DNA of 64,000 nucleotides from Symbiobacterium terraclitae (GTDB lineage: Bacteria; Bacillota; Sulfobacillia; Symbiobacteriales; Symbiobacteriaceae). Location of the stretch: contig NZ_JAGGLG010000004.1 of the NCBI RefSeq assembly GCF_017874315.1, positions 1-64,000 of the forward strand, read 5' to 3'. Under the pieces are notes generated by a model. The model was not told the DNA's origin and did not search any database. It worked only from the letters and a program-made list of their open reading frames with translations. Numbering within the stretch: the first letter of the stretch is position 1; every line of letters starts with the position of its first letter. Both the position numbers and the translations under genes were made by a program. This document shows, piece after piece, positions 35,715 to 43,979 of this stretch.

Positions 35715-36422
35715 GTGATCCTGCTCAGTGGCGTAACCAAGTGCTACGGCTCCATCACCGCGCTCGCAGACCTGAACCTGGAAATTCGCGCAGGCGAGAC
35801 CTTCGGACTGCTGGGCCCCAACGGCGCCGGGAAGACCACGACCCTGCGGCTGGTCGCCGGGCTGGCCCGGCCCACCCGCGGGCGGGTGCGCGTGGCAGGG
35901 CTCGACCCATGGCAGAACGCCCAGACCATTCGCCGGCAGATGGGGGTGGTGTTGGACGGCGGGCTGCTCTACGACGGGCTGACCGTTCTGGAGAACCTCC
36001 TCCTCTTCGCCGGGCTGTTTGGCGCTCCGCCCAGCGCGGCCCGCGAGGCGCTGGAACAGATGGGCGTGGCCGACCTGCAGGACCGGCTCGCCGGCCAGCT
36101 CTCCAAGGGCCAGCGGCAGCGGGTGGCCCTGGCCCGGGCCGTTCTGCACGGCCCCCGCCTCCTCTACCTGGACGAGCCCACCTCGGGCCTCGATCCGATG
36201 GCTGCGGACGAACTGCACGGGCTCATCCGCCACCTCCGCAGCAAGGGGGTCACCATCCTCCTGAGCAGCCACGACATGGCCGAGGTGGAGGCGCTCTGCG
36301 ACCGGGTCTGCCTCCTCAGCCGGGGCCGCATGCTCGCCTGTGAGACGCCGGCCAGGCTTAAGGAGCAGCACGGCCCTTCTCTGACCGATGCATTCATCCA
36401 GTTGACAAGGGGGGCACGGTGA
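35715..36422 (+). CDS. ABC exporter ATP-binding protein
   Basis: This 235-residue ATPase has all motifs intact: Walker A GPNGAGKTT, signature LSKGQRQRVALARAVL, Walker B LLYLDEPTSGLDP and H-loop LLSSHDMAEVE. It belongs to the group that partners with ABC-2 permeases. The GTG at 35715 is chosen because AGGTGA sits about 6 nt before it; a GTG at 35709 is too close. Its stop overlaps the start of the permease gene. It is likely controlled by the upstream LytTR-type regulator. Confidence 0.92.
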   Translation: MILLSGVTKCYGSITALADLNLEIRAGETFGLLGPNGAGKTTTLRLVAGLARPTRGRVRVAGLDPWQNAQTIRRQMGVVLDGGLLYDGLTVLENLLLFAGLFGAPPSAAREALEQMGVADLQDRLAGQLSKGQRQRVALARAVLHGPRLLYLDEPTSGLDPMAADELHGLIRHLRSKGVTILLSSHDMAEVEALCDRVCLLSRGRMLACETPARLKEQHGPSLTDAFIQLTRGAR

Positions 36423-37114
36423 TGCGGTTCTTCAGCTTGGTGCGGGGCGAGTTCTGGGCGCTGAAGCGAAACAGGCGCCTGGCCGTGTTCATCCTGGTCA
36501 TGCTGGGCATGGCGGCCGTGTATGCCCTCGACGCGCAGGACAGCGCCACCTTCCTCCCGGTCGTGCTGGTCGTCGCCATCTACAGCAGCGTCTGGCAGAT
36601 GACGGTCACCTCCCTGGTGGAGGAGAAGGAGCGCCGGACCCTGGAGGCGCTGCTGGTTACCCCGGCCCGGCCGCTGGAGATCATCGGTGCGAAGGCCGCA
36701 GTCGGGGTCCTCCTTGCCGCGCTCATGTCCGCGCTGATCCTCCTGGTCTTCCGGCAGCCGCCGCAGTCACCGCTGGTTCTCCTGTCCGGATTGGCGCTGG
36801 CCATCGGCTTCGCCACAGCCTCCGGCGCCCTCATCGGCATCGTCGCCCGCGACATGAAGACCTCGTCGCTCTACCGGACGCCGCTGCTGGCCGTGCTGGT
36901 GGGCGGAACCATCATCCCCTGGCACGAGTCCGGCTGGGCCATCGCCGAGGTCATGCGCTGGCTGCCCGCCCGACCGGTTCAGGAGCTGATCTGGGGCGGC
37001 TGGACGGGGGCACCGGTGCCGCTGGCGCAGGACGCGGCCGTCATGCTGGCCTACACCGTGCTCCTGCTGGCGGTCGGGGCCCGGATTCTCAGACAGCAGG
37101 CCACCAGCCGCTGA
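36422..37114 (+). CDS. ABC-2-type exporter permease
   Basis: This 230-residue membrane protein has six helices, with TSLVEEKERRTLEALLVTPARPLEIIGAK between helices 2 and 3, the signature cytoplasmic loop of ABC-2 permeases. It forms an exporter with the preceding ATPase (stop/start overlap). GTG at 36419 and ATG at 36422 are in the same frame; AAGGGGGG favours the ATG. The cargo is unknown; drug, peptide or lipid export are common for the family. Confidence 0.9.
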   Translation: MRFFSLVRGEFWALKRNRRLAVFILVMLGMAAVYALDAQDSATFLPVVLVVAIYSSVWQMTVTSLVEEKERRTLEALLVTPARPLEIIGAKAAVGVLLAALMSALILLVFRQPPQSPLVLLSGLALAIGFATASGALIGIVARDMKTSSLYRTPLLAVLVGGTIIPWHESGWAIAEVMRWLPARPVQELIWGGWTGAPVPLAQDAAVMLAYTVLLLAVGARILRQQATSR

Positions 37115-37141
37115 GGACCTCTTCCGAAAGGGTGATGATCC

Positions 37142-38065
37142 GTGCTCCACGTCGTCTACGATCCCGCTGATCCCACGGCCTGGTACCCCAACTTCCTGTC
37201 GGGTCTCCGGAAGGGGCTGGACGAGGCCGGGGTGCCGTACGAGTTCCGGACCCGCATGCCCGAGCACCCCCGCGGCCCGGTCTTCTTCACCCGCTACACC
37301 GTGCAGAAGCAGCTGCTGGAGGCCCCGGAGCCCCCGGAGCACGTGATCGTCCACGAGCACGACATCTGGAACCCCTTCACCAACGCCTACGACCCCGCCG
37401 ACCTGTGGATCTACAGCCACCCGTCGCTCGCCGCGATCTTCGTCACCAACCCCTCCATGGTGCCCTGGGGCGAGCGCTACCTGCCCGCCGGCTCGCGGGC
37501 CCGGGTAGTCGCCGCCGGCTTCCCCTACGACCACACCCTGATCAACCGGGTGATCGCCGAACTGCGTCCCGGCCCCGACCGGGAGCGGCTGGTGGTCTTC
37601 CCCGGGCGGCTCAACGAGTTCTACCAGCCCTACCTCTCGGTGCGGATGGCCTTCGAGCTGATGGACCGGGGGTACCGGGTCTTCATCGCCTCGCCCATCG
37701 ACCCGCTCTCCTACTACCCGGTGGACCTCTGGCGGCAGATGGGCATCGAGGTGGGACGGCTGCCCCACGAGGAGTACTACCGGCTGCTGACCCGGGCCCA
37801 GGCCGCCATCTCCACCACCACGGGCGGCAGCCTCACCCTGGCCCTCTACGAGGCGCACCTGCTGGGGGCCACGCCCATCGCACCGGAGGGGCGCCCGGAC
37901 CTGCCCCCCTGGACGGAGGTCTACCACCCCCGCTACGACGCCCTGAACCCCCGGCAGGCCATCGAGATGGTCGAACAGCGCACCCCGGTTGCGGTGGACC
38001 GCCGCTGGTTCGACATCGGCCACTACGTCGAGCACCTGCTGGCCGTGGTCGGACCATGGCTCTAG
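37142..38065 (+). CDS. Glycosyltransferase-like GT-B-fold protein
   Basis: This 307-residue protein lacks membrane segments. Two Rossmann-like halves are suggested: an N-terminal MLHVVYDPADPTAWYPNFLSGLRKGLDEAGVPYEFRTR, and a C-terminal half with LVVFPGRLNEFYQPYLSVRMAFELMDRGYRVFIASP then AQAAISTTTGGSLTLALYEAHLLGATPIAPEGRPDLPPW. That last region resembles the donor-binding end of GT4-type enzymes (E/L-rich, allele for EGxP). No acceptor can be assigned. The GTG at 37142 is preceded by AAAGGGTGATG. It follows the exporter by 27 bp and may belong to the same transcript. Confidence 0.6.
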   Translation: MLHVVYDPADPTAWYPNFLSGLRKGLDEAGVPYEFRTRMPEHPRGPVFFTRYTVQKQLLEAPEPPEHVIVHEHDIWNPFTNAYDPADLWIYSHPSLAAIFVTNPSMVPWGERYLPAGSRARVVAAGFPYDHTLINRVIAELRPGPDRERLVVFPGRLNEFYQPYLSVRMAFELMDRGYRVFIASPIDPLSYYPVDLWRQMGIEVGRLPHEEYYRLLTRAQAAISTTTGGSLTLALYEAHLLGATPIAPEGRPDLPPWTEVYHPRYDALNPRQAIEMVEQRTPVAVDRRWFDIGHYVEHLLAVVGPWL

Positions 38066-38073
38066 AAAAAACG

Positions 38074-38124
38074 GGTCGGGCTGCCCCGCAGTCAATCCCA
38101 CGACGACTGCGGAACAGCCCGACC
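38074..38124. terminator. Bidirectional terminator between the glycosyltransferase-like gene and ferritin
   Basis: Outer stem GGTCGGGCT / AGCCCGACC (38074-38082, 38116-38124) and inner CCGCAGT / ACTGCGG. A run of A before it gives TTTTTT on the minus strand, and TTT follows on the plus strand. Both converging genes can use it. Confidence 0.85.
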
Positions 38125-38145
38125 TTTCGCTCATGCTGTTGAACG

Positions 38146-38631
38146 TTACTCGCGGCGCCCCAGCTGGCTGTCGAGGAAGAGCAGGGCGCTCTTACTCTCG
38201 CCGGCCATGCGGAGCTTCTGGAGGATCTCGTCGGCGCTCTTCTCCTCCTCCACCTGCTCCTCGATGAACCACTGGAGCAGCGGCAGGGAGGCGTAGTCCT
38301 TCTCCTCCACCGCCAGGGCGTAGAGCTTGTGGATCGAGGCGGTCACCTTCTGCTCGTGCGCCAGCACGGTCTCGAAGACGGCCAGCGGCGAGGCGTAGTC
38401 GCAGACAGGCTCGGGGATCGCCTGCAGCGCCACCCGGCCGCCGCGGTCGTTCACGTGGCCGTAGATCTTCATCGCGTGCTCCAGCTCTTCCTTCGCCTGC
38501 AGCTCCAACCAGTGCGCCATGCCCGGGAAACTGGCCGACTCGCAGTACGCCGCCATGCCGAGGTAGGTATAGGCGGAGCTGAGTTCAAGCTTGATCTGCT
38601 CGTTCAGTGCCGCTTCCATGGCCTTGTTCAC
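38146..38631 (-). CDS. ftnA: Non-heme ferritin
   Basis: This 161-residue four-helix ferritin oxidises Fe(II) and stores iron as a mineral in a 24-mer cage. Ferroxidase residues are visible: E16 in [14 protein letters not shown]49 and H52 in [15 protein letters not shown]93 in LAHEQKVT and the EEQVEEEK stretch in helix D. Length and the absence of a heme-binding Met pattern point to FtnA and not bacterioferritin. The start is GTG at 38631 with AAGGAGG. It is single-gene, with a terminator after it. Confidence 0.95.
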   Translation of the reverse strand: MNKAMEAALNEQIKLELSSAYTYLGMAAYCESASFPGMAHWLELQAKEELEHAMKIYGHVNDRGGRVALQAIPEPVCDYASPLAVFETVLAHEQKVTASIHKLYALAVEEKDYASLPLLQWFIEEQVEEEKSADEILQKLRMAGESKSALLFLDSQLGRRE

Positions 38632-38735
38632 TGAAATCGCCTCCTTGGTCGGACCGGGTTGATGGTCCGTCGTTCTACAGTTTCCCCGTTGGTCGGCAAC
38701 CCTCCTGCCCGATCGAAGGAAACTTCTTCATGCAT

Positions 38736-40208
38736 TCACTCCTCGTCCGGCGCTGCATCCAGCAAGGCGTGGCCGGTGAGGAAGAGGCCGATCAGCCCGG
38801 CGGCACCGGGCAGTACACCCCAGAGCAGGTGCGGCGCGGTCCGGATGAGGGGCAGCGCGTCGCCGGCCAGGCGGCCCAGCGACTCCAGGGGCGCCCCGAG
38901 GCCGAAGCCGAGGAAGCTCAGGGTGAACTCGGTCAGCAGGATCTGGGCGAGGGTGAGGGTCAGGAGCCCCAGCAGGGCAGGCCACTGCTGCCGGGGCGCG
39001 GCGCCGAACCTGCGGAACGCCCAGGCGGCCGCCGGGACGGAGGCCAGGCCCAGGGCGAGCATGAAGGCGAAGATGCTTGAACGCGGGGTCAGCGCGCCGG
39101 TCAGCAGTCCGGGCAGGGTCATCCCGGCCAGCAGCGGTCCGAGCAGCCCGGGAACGGCTACCCGCGGCGCGAGCAGCGTGCGGCCCCGCTTCCCCGCCGC
39201 CAGCCCGATCCCGGCCACCACGGCCCCGCCGAGGGCGGCGACGGCCAAGGCCCCGCCGGCGACGGCAAGCGAGGTGCGTGCGGCTTCCCCGATGCGGGAG
39301 AGCAGGTCGCGGCCCAGCTGGTCCGTCCCCAGGACGAGCCCCTCGCTGCCCGGCGGCAGCAGCCGGGCCTGCAGGTTCGCGGGCGCGACCCCGGGTGCGC
39401 CGCCCGGCAGCGCAGCCGCAAACAGCACCAGCACGAGCAGGACGCCAACGGCCAGCCAGCCCCGGGACGGCCGGCCTGCGGCCCGCCGGGTCCCGGCCGC
39501 CGTCACCAGCAGGTCGCCCGCCAGGTGGCCCGCGAGGCCGCAGCCGACCAGCGCCCACAGGCCGGCCTGGAGCACGGGGAAGTCCCGGTTTGCAGAAGCC
39601 CCTGCCACCTGGCCCAAGAGGCCGGCGCCGGGGCCGCGCGCCACGAACCAGGCTGCCATCGTGAGCACCAGGATGTTGCCCGTCTGCTGCAGGATGCGGC
39701 CCAGCACGGCCGCAAGCGCGCGCGCCGGCGACAGGGGAAGGCCGTCCTCGCGGGCGCCGGCCAGGCCATCGCGGACAGCCCTGGCGAGCCAGCCGACCAG
39801 CACCACCGTCAGGGCCCCATTGGCCGCCGCCGAGAGCGAAACGCCGCCCAGGGGGCCCGACATCACCAGCCAGACACCCAGGATGCCGGCCGCGTAGGCC
39901 GGAACCCCCATAAGGGCCACCGCAGGCGCCTGCAGCACCCGGTCGACAGGGCTTTCCGGCCGCAGGCCGGCGGGAACGCCCAGCAGCAACGCGGCGGGCA
40001 GCGCGTACAGCACCGCAGCGGCCGCATTCCCCAGGGTGGCCGCCAGGGCGGGCCGAAGCACCACGAGTACGGGCTGCCCGGTCTTGAGGGAGACGCCGCC
40101 GGCCGGGAGATCGCCGGGTACGCCCACCCGCAGGAGCCAGAGCAGCAGGGCAGCGGCGAGCAGGCCGAGGCAGAACCGGGAAAACCGCTCAGCGTAAGTT
40201 GATCGCAT
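38736..40208 (-). CDS. Fused DppB-DppC-type ABC permease
   Basis: This 490-residue protein carries both permease halves of a peptide-type importer in one chain. The N-terminal half (to ~250) is DppB-like and the C-terminal half contains the DppC hallmark VLGTDQLGRDLLSRIGEAARTSL. Each half has about six helices. The EAA loops are weak in both, suggesting divergence. GGAGGAG precedes the ATG at 40208; the longer frame upstream runs over a terminator. No ATPase or binding protein is adjacent, so the substrate and partner are unknown. Alternatively it could be an orphan degenerate importer. Confidence 0.75.
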   Translation of the reverse strand: MRSTYAERFSRFCLGLLAAALLLWLLRVGVPGDLPAGGVSLKTGQPVLVVLRPALAATLGNAAAAVLYALPAALLLGVPAGLRPESPVDRVLQAPAVALMGVPAYAAGILGVWLVMSGPLGGVSLSAAANGALTVVLVGWLARAVRDGLAGAREDGLPLSPARALAAVLGRILQQTGNILVLTMAAWFVARGPGAGLLGQVAGASANRDFPVLQAGLWALVGCGLAGHLAGDLLVTAAGTRRAAGRPSRGWLAVGVLLVLVLFAAALPGGAPGVAPANLQARLLPPGSEGLVLGTDQLGRDLLSRIGEAARTSLAVAGGALAVAALGGAVVAGIGLAAGKRGRTLLAPRVAVPGLLGPLLAGMTLPGLLTGALTPRSSIFAFMLALGLASVPAAAWAFRRFGAAPRQQWPALLGLLTLTLAQILLTEFTLSFLGFGLGAPLESLGRLAGDALPLIRTAPHLLWGVLPGAAGLIGLFLTGHALLDAAPDEE

Positions 40209-40277
40209 GGAACTCCTCCCTCCGCTCCACCGGGGTGAAAAAAGGGCTCTGTGTACACGACTCCGCAAACACGAAAA

Positions 40278-40305
40278 AAGGTTGGGAGAGTTTGCTCCCA
40301 ACCTT
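40278..40305 (-). terminator. Rho-independent terminator of the crcB pair
   Basis: An 11-bp perfect stem (AAGGTTGGGAG / CTCCCAACCTT) with a 6-nt loop is followed on the minus strand by TTTTTTCGTG. Confidence 0.92.
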
Positions 40306-40342
40306 AATGTCGGCATGTCTAAACATAATCCTGATGCCCTGC

Positions 40343-40738
40343 TCAGGGCGCCCGGCGTCCAGCCGTCCGGGCCAGCCTGTGGCCGGCCCAGACAGCGGAC
40401 AGCCCCAGAGCCAGGCTCAGGCCCACGTTGACCGCGGCGAAACCCCAGCGGCCGGCCTCCAGGAGAACCACCGTCTCCACCGACCAGGTGGAAAAGGTGG
40501 TGAACGAGCCGACGAAACCTGCGGTCACAGGCAGCCGCCATTGCTCCGGCAGACGCCCCCGCTCGATGCCGTACCCGACCACGAAGCCGAGCAGCATGGA
40601 GCCGAGGAGGTTGATGATCAGCGTGGGCAGGGGAAAGGCGGAGGGCAGGCGCGTCGCCAGCCAGTTGCCGAGCACGTAGCGGGCCAAGGCGCCCTGGGCG
40701 CCTGCCGCAGCAACGCCGACCACGGAGAGCCTGCTCAT
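40343..40738 (-). CDS. crcB: CrcB/FluC fluoride exporter subunit (second of pair)
   Basis: This 131-residue, four-helix protein has the Fluc motifs GALARYVLGNW, TLIINLLGSMLLGF and GFVGSFTTFSTWSVE. Fluc channels are dual-topology dimers that expel fluoride; paired genes form heterodimers. The ATG at 40738 is preceded by GGGGTGGGGG. A GTG at 40783, overlapping the upstream stop by 4 bp, would add 15 residues and is also possible. I see no fluoride riboswitch upstream of the pair. Confidence 0.92.
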   Translation of the reverse strand: MSRLSVVGVAAAGAQGALARYVLGNWLATRLPSAFPLPTLIINLLGSMLLGFVVGYGIERGRLPEQWRLPVTAGFVGSFTTFSTWSVETVVLLEAGRWGFAAVNVGLSLALGLSAVWAGHRLARTAGRRAP

Positions 40739-40779
40739 CGCCCCCACCCCAGGGCCAGGCCCGCCCACGCAGCCATGAG

Positions 40780-41112
40780 TCACAACCCGGTGCTCAGCGC
40801 GCTGTTCATCATGGCAGATCTGCGGTCACCCCTCCGCAGGGCCTGGTACAGGTCCAGCTGCCAGGTGGAGAACGTCGTAAACGCGCCGAGAAAGCCCGCC
40901 CCGAGCACGGCCTTGACGTCAGGCGCGAGAGAGCCGGGGCCCGAAGCAAGCCCGGTGAGCAGCCCGAGCAGAAACGAGCCGGTGACGTTGACGGCGAGGG
41001 TGCCCCAGGGAAGATCCCGACGGCCGTGCCGGCCATCGATCCATCTGCCGACAAGAAGGCGGGCGACCGCACCAGCGGCGCCCGCCGCGCCTATCCACAC
41101 CCAGTTCACCAC
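40780..41112 (-). CDS. crcB: CrcB/FluC fluoride exporter subunit (first of pair)
   Basis: This 110-residue protein has the same Fluc motifs (AVARLLVGRWID, GTLAVNVTGSFLLG, GFLGAFTTFSTWQLDL) and is slightly short but complete through helix 4. Two consecutive small Fluc genes in one operon imply a heterodimeric channel with opposite topologies. The start is GTG at 41112, 13 bp after the upstream oxidoreductase stop, so the three genes are probably co-transcribed. Confidence 0.92.
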   Translation of the reverse strand: MVNWVWIGAAGAAGAVARLLVGRWIDGRHGRRDLPWGTLAVNVTGSFLLGLLTGLASGPGSLAPDVKAVLGAGFLGAFTTFSTWQLDLYQALRRGDRRSAMMNSALSTGL

Positions 41113-41125
41113 AGGGCCTCCTGCA

Positions 41126-42175
41126 TCACCGCGGGAACTTGCCCCGCACGTAGGGCGCAGGCCACTCCATCTCTTGACCCAGCCGGTGGGCGGCCGCCAG
41201 CGGGAAGTACGGGTTGCGCAGCAGCTCCCGGCCCAGCAGCACCACGTCCGCCTGCCCGCTGCGGAGGATGGCGTCGGCCTGCTCCGGCACCGTGATCAGC
41301 CCTACCGCACCGGTGGGGATGCCGGCCTCCCGCCGGATGCGCTCGGCGAAGGCCACCTGGTAGCCCGGGCCGATGGCGGGGATCCGCTGCCGGGGCGAGT
41401 TGCCGCCCGTGGAGACGTCCACCAGGTCCACGCCCCACTCCTTCATCCAGCGGGCCAGCTCCACCGACTCGGCGATGTCCCAGCCCCCCTCCACCCAGTC
41501 CGTGGCGGAGATGCGGACCCAGACCGGCCGGTCGGCGGGGAAGGCCGCGCGCACGGCCTCGAACACCCGCTTCAGGAGGCGGGCGCGGTTCTCCAGCGTC
41601 CCGCCGTACTCGTCGGTCCGCCGGTTGGTCAGCGGCGAGAGGGTTTCGTGCAGCAGGTAGCCGTGAGCGGCGTGGATCTCTACTGAATCGCAGCCCAGCT
41701 CTCCCGCCCGCCGGGCCGCTGCGCCGAAGGCGGCAACCACCCGGTCGATGCCGGCGCGGTCCAGCTCCTGCGGCGTCACCCAGTCCTCGTCGAAGGGGAC
41801 TGCGCTGGGCGCCACGGCCGGTTCCGGCCCCCTGCCCTTGTGGAAGGTCCAGGCCTTCCGGCCGGCGTGGGCCAGCTGGATGGAGAAGGCGGCGCCCCGC
41901 TCGTGCACGAAGCGGGCGATACGGGCCAGGGCCTCGGCCTGCGCGTCGTTCCAGATGCCGAGGTCGCCCTCGGAGATGCGGCCCCGGGGCTCCACGGCGG
42001 TGGCCTCCGTGATGATGAGGCCGACCCCGCCCATCGCACGGGTGCCGTAGTGGACGAGGTGCCAGTCGGTCGCCACCCCGTCCGTCCCGGCGACGTACAT
42101 GCACATCGGCGACATGACGATGCGGTTGCGCAGCGTGAGCGACCGCTGGCTCAGCGGCTCGAACAGGTGGGGCAT
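41126..42175 (-). CDS. namA: NADPH dehydrogenase of the Old Yellow Enzyme family (YqjM/NamA-like)
   Basis: This 349-residue FMN-dependent ene-reductase reduces activated C=C bonds. YqjM-type motifs are present: LRNRIVMSPMCMYVAGTDGVATDWHLVHYGTRA (with the FMN-tuning Cys), QLAHAGRKAW, VEIHAAHGYLLHETLSPLTNRRTDEYGG and VLLGRELLRNPYFPL. The ATG at 42175 has GGAGGTC about 8 nt upstream; a GTG at 42181 is too close. It forms an operon with the crcB pair downstream. Confidence 0.95.
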   Translation of the reverse strand: MPHLFEPLSQRSLTLRNRIVMSPMCMYVAGTDGVATDWHLVHYGTRAMGGVGLIITEATAVEPRGRISEGDLGIWNDAQAEALARIARFVHERGAAFSIQLAHAGRKAWTFHKGRGPEPAVAPSAVPFDEDWVTPQELDRAGIDRVVAAFGAAARRAGELGCDSVEIHAAHGYLLHETLSPLTNRRTDEYGGTLENRARLLKRVFEAVRAAFPADRPVWVRISATDWVEGGWDIAESVELARWMKEWGVDLVDVSTGGNSPRQRIPAIGPGYQVAFAERIRREAGIPTGAVGLITVPEQADAILRSGQADVVLLGRELLRNPYFPLAAAHRLGQEMEWPAPYVRGKFPR

Positions 42176-42263
42176 CAGCACGACCTCCTTTAGCTGCTCC
42201 GGGGCGGATACTCCCTCAGGGGTATGACGACCGGCGCCTGCCCACAGGTGCGCCGGATCCTCT

Positions 42264-43625
42264 CTAGAGCACCGCTCCCAGTATGAGCGCGGCGATGGAG
42301 AAGTAGACGAGCATCGAGGTCGTGTCGGTGATGGTGGCGATGAACGGGCCCGAGGCCACCGCCGGGTCGAGCCCGAGGCGCTGGATGATCACCGGCACCA
42401 GCGATCCCGCGGCCTTGGCCAGCATGAGGTTGATCGCGATCGACAGCCCGACGATCAGGCCGATCCAGGGCGAGTGGTTCCACACCATGGCCGTGACGCC
42501 CAGCACCAGCCCGCAGATCGCGCCGATCACGATGCCGATGCGGGCCTCGCGCCAGACGACCCGGCCGACCTGGTCCCGCTCCATCTCCCCGGTGGCCAGG
42601 CCGCGCACCACCACCGTGAGCGCCTGGGTCGCGGCGTTGCCCGCCCCGCCGGCCATGGTGGTGATGAAGATCGCCAGCGCCGTCACCCGGTCCATCAGCG
42701 GTGTGAAGCCCTCGATCACCTTGCCCGAGACCAGGCTGAGGAAGAGCAGCCCGAGGAGCCAGGGCAGGCGCGCCCGGATCGCCGGCCAGATGGGGCCCTC
42801 CAGGTCCAGCTGCTGTTCGGCGTCCGACACGCCGCCGGCGCGGAAGATGTCCTCGGTGGCCTCCTCCTCCAGCACGTCGATGACGTCGTCGACCGTGACG
42901 ATGCCCCGCAGGACATCCTGGTCGTCCACGACGGGAACGGCCAGCAGGTTGTACTTCTGCACCGTCCGGGCGACCTCTTCCTGGTCGTCGTTCACGTGCA
43001 CCGAGACCACGTTGGTGCGCATGATGCTCCGGATCTCGGCGTCGGGCTGCGCCACGATCAGCTCCCGCAGCGAGAGCACCCCGACCAGCCGCCCCTGCTC
43101 GTCGACCACGTACACGTAGTACGCCGTCTCCGCAGAGGGGGCCGCCCGCCGCAGCTCGTCGATGGCGTCCGCCGCTGTGCGCTGGGCGCCGATGGCCACG
43201 AACTCGGTGGTCATGATGCCGCCGGCCGTGTCCTCGGGGAAGGTCATCAGCTCCCGGACGTCCGTGGCGTCCTCCTGAGTCATCAGCTGCAGGAGGGACC
43301 CGGCGTCCTCGGGCTCCAGCTCGGCGAAGAGGTCGGCGGCGTCGTCGGCCGACATCTCATCCAGGATCGCCTTGGCCTTCTCCGGGGGCAGCGCGGTCAC
43401 GATGGCCGCCTGCTCCTCCAGCTCCAGCTCGGCGATGGCCTCGGCCGCCGTCGGGCCGGACATGAGCTGTACCACGGCCGCCCGCTGCTCGTCCTCCAGT
43501 TCCTCCAGCAGCTCGGCGAGGTCCGCAGGGTGGAGTTCATCGAGCAGCGTGCGGAGTTCGTCTTCGCGGTGCTGCTGCAACATGACGATGGTCTGGTCCA
43601 GGATGCCGATCAGTTCCTGGTTCAC
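42264..43625 (-). CDS. mgtE: Magnesium transporter MgtE
   Basis: This 453-residue Mg2+ channel has the expected layout. An acidic N domain (~1-125, LLDELHPADLAELLEELEDEQR) comes first. Two CBS domains follow (~130-250, TTEFVAIGAQRTAADAIDELRR and RTNVVSVHVNDDQEEVARTV). A plug helix and five membrane helices end the protein, with the pore region LMLAKAAGSLVPVIIQRLGLDPAVASGPFIATITD. Cytoplasmic Mg2+ closes the channel. The start is GTG at 43625 with GGGAGGC. It has its own promoter and an unusually long leader that may be a Mg2+-responsive RNA. Confidence 0.96.
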   Translation of the reverse strand: MNQELIGILDQTIVMLQQHREDELRTLLDELHPADLAELLEELEDEQRAAVVQLMSGPTAAEAIAELELEEQAAIVTALPPEKAKAILDEMSADDAADLFAELEPEDAGSLLQLMTQEDATDVRELMTFPEDTAGGIMTTEFVAIGAQRTAADAIDELRRAAPSAETAYYVYVVDEQGRLVGVLSLRELIVAQPDAEIRSIMRTNVVSVHVNDDQEEVARTVQKYNLLAVPVVDDQDVLRGIVTVDDVIDVLEEEATEDIFRAGGVSDAEQQLDLEGPIWPAIRARLPWLLGLLFLSLVSGKVIEGFTPLMDRVTALAIFITTMAGGAGNAATQALTVVVRGLATGEMERDQVGRVVWREARIGIVIGAICGLVLGVTAMVWNHSPWIGLIVGLSIAINLMLAKAAGSLVPVIIQRLGLDPAVASGPFIATITDTTSMLVYFSIAALILGAVL

Positions 43626-43940
43626 TGGCCTCGCCTCCCTTTCGTCGGTGGTGGGCCGCCTCCCCGGAAAAGAGAAGACGGCCATGCGGAGGCCCGCACA
43701 GCCGTGGTGAATCGCAGGAACAGCCACCCGAGGCGAAGCCTACCGTCGACGCGCGACAGTAAGCCTCACCTTGTGCGACGGTTCGCGGCGGTGGGCTGTG
43801 AACACGGAGGGGCCTCCTACAGGGTTCCGCAAACTGCACGATTCCAGACTTGGCCCGGCGTCCATATCCAGCACCACCTCCTCCATCGCGCCACCAGGAA
43901 AGGCGCCCCATGCGCAGGGCGCCTCTTGATCGAAACGTCC
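43626..43940 (-). promoter_or_regulatory. Long structured leader of mgtE, candidate M-box-like regulator
   Basis: The promoter implies a ~315-nt leader. It begins with a hairpin AGGCGCCC / GGGCGCCT (43901-43924) followed by TTTCC. Further down it contains GGTGAGGCTTACTG ... AGGCTTCGCCTCGGG (complement of about 43720-43770), reminiscent of the M-box opening GGTGAGGCTCCT...GGCTGCTGCCC. The later M-box elements are not clearly present. A 48-codon frame (43740-43886, MEEVVLDMDAGPS...) could be a leader peptide. The class is uncertain. Confidence 0.4.
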
Positions 43941-43946
43941 TCCTGT

Positions 43947-43975
43947 ATTGTAAACACGTGGACGGGCGGATGCAA
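43947..43975 (-). promoter_or_regulatory. Promoter of the mgtE transcript
   Basis: On the minus strand, TTGCAT (43970-43975), 17-bp spacer, TACAAT (43947-43952), just after the hydrolase stop. Confidence 0.7.
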
Positions 43976-43979
43976 CCAC

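Noticed and set aside
40780-41200. Fluoride riboswitch upstream of the crcB pair
   Set aside because: Only 13 bp separate crcB from the upstream oxidoreductase, leaving no room, and no crcB-motif sequence is visible.
43740-43886. Independent small gene before mgtE
   Set aside because: Weak ribosome site and location inside the mgtE leader; kept only as a possible leader peptide.
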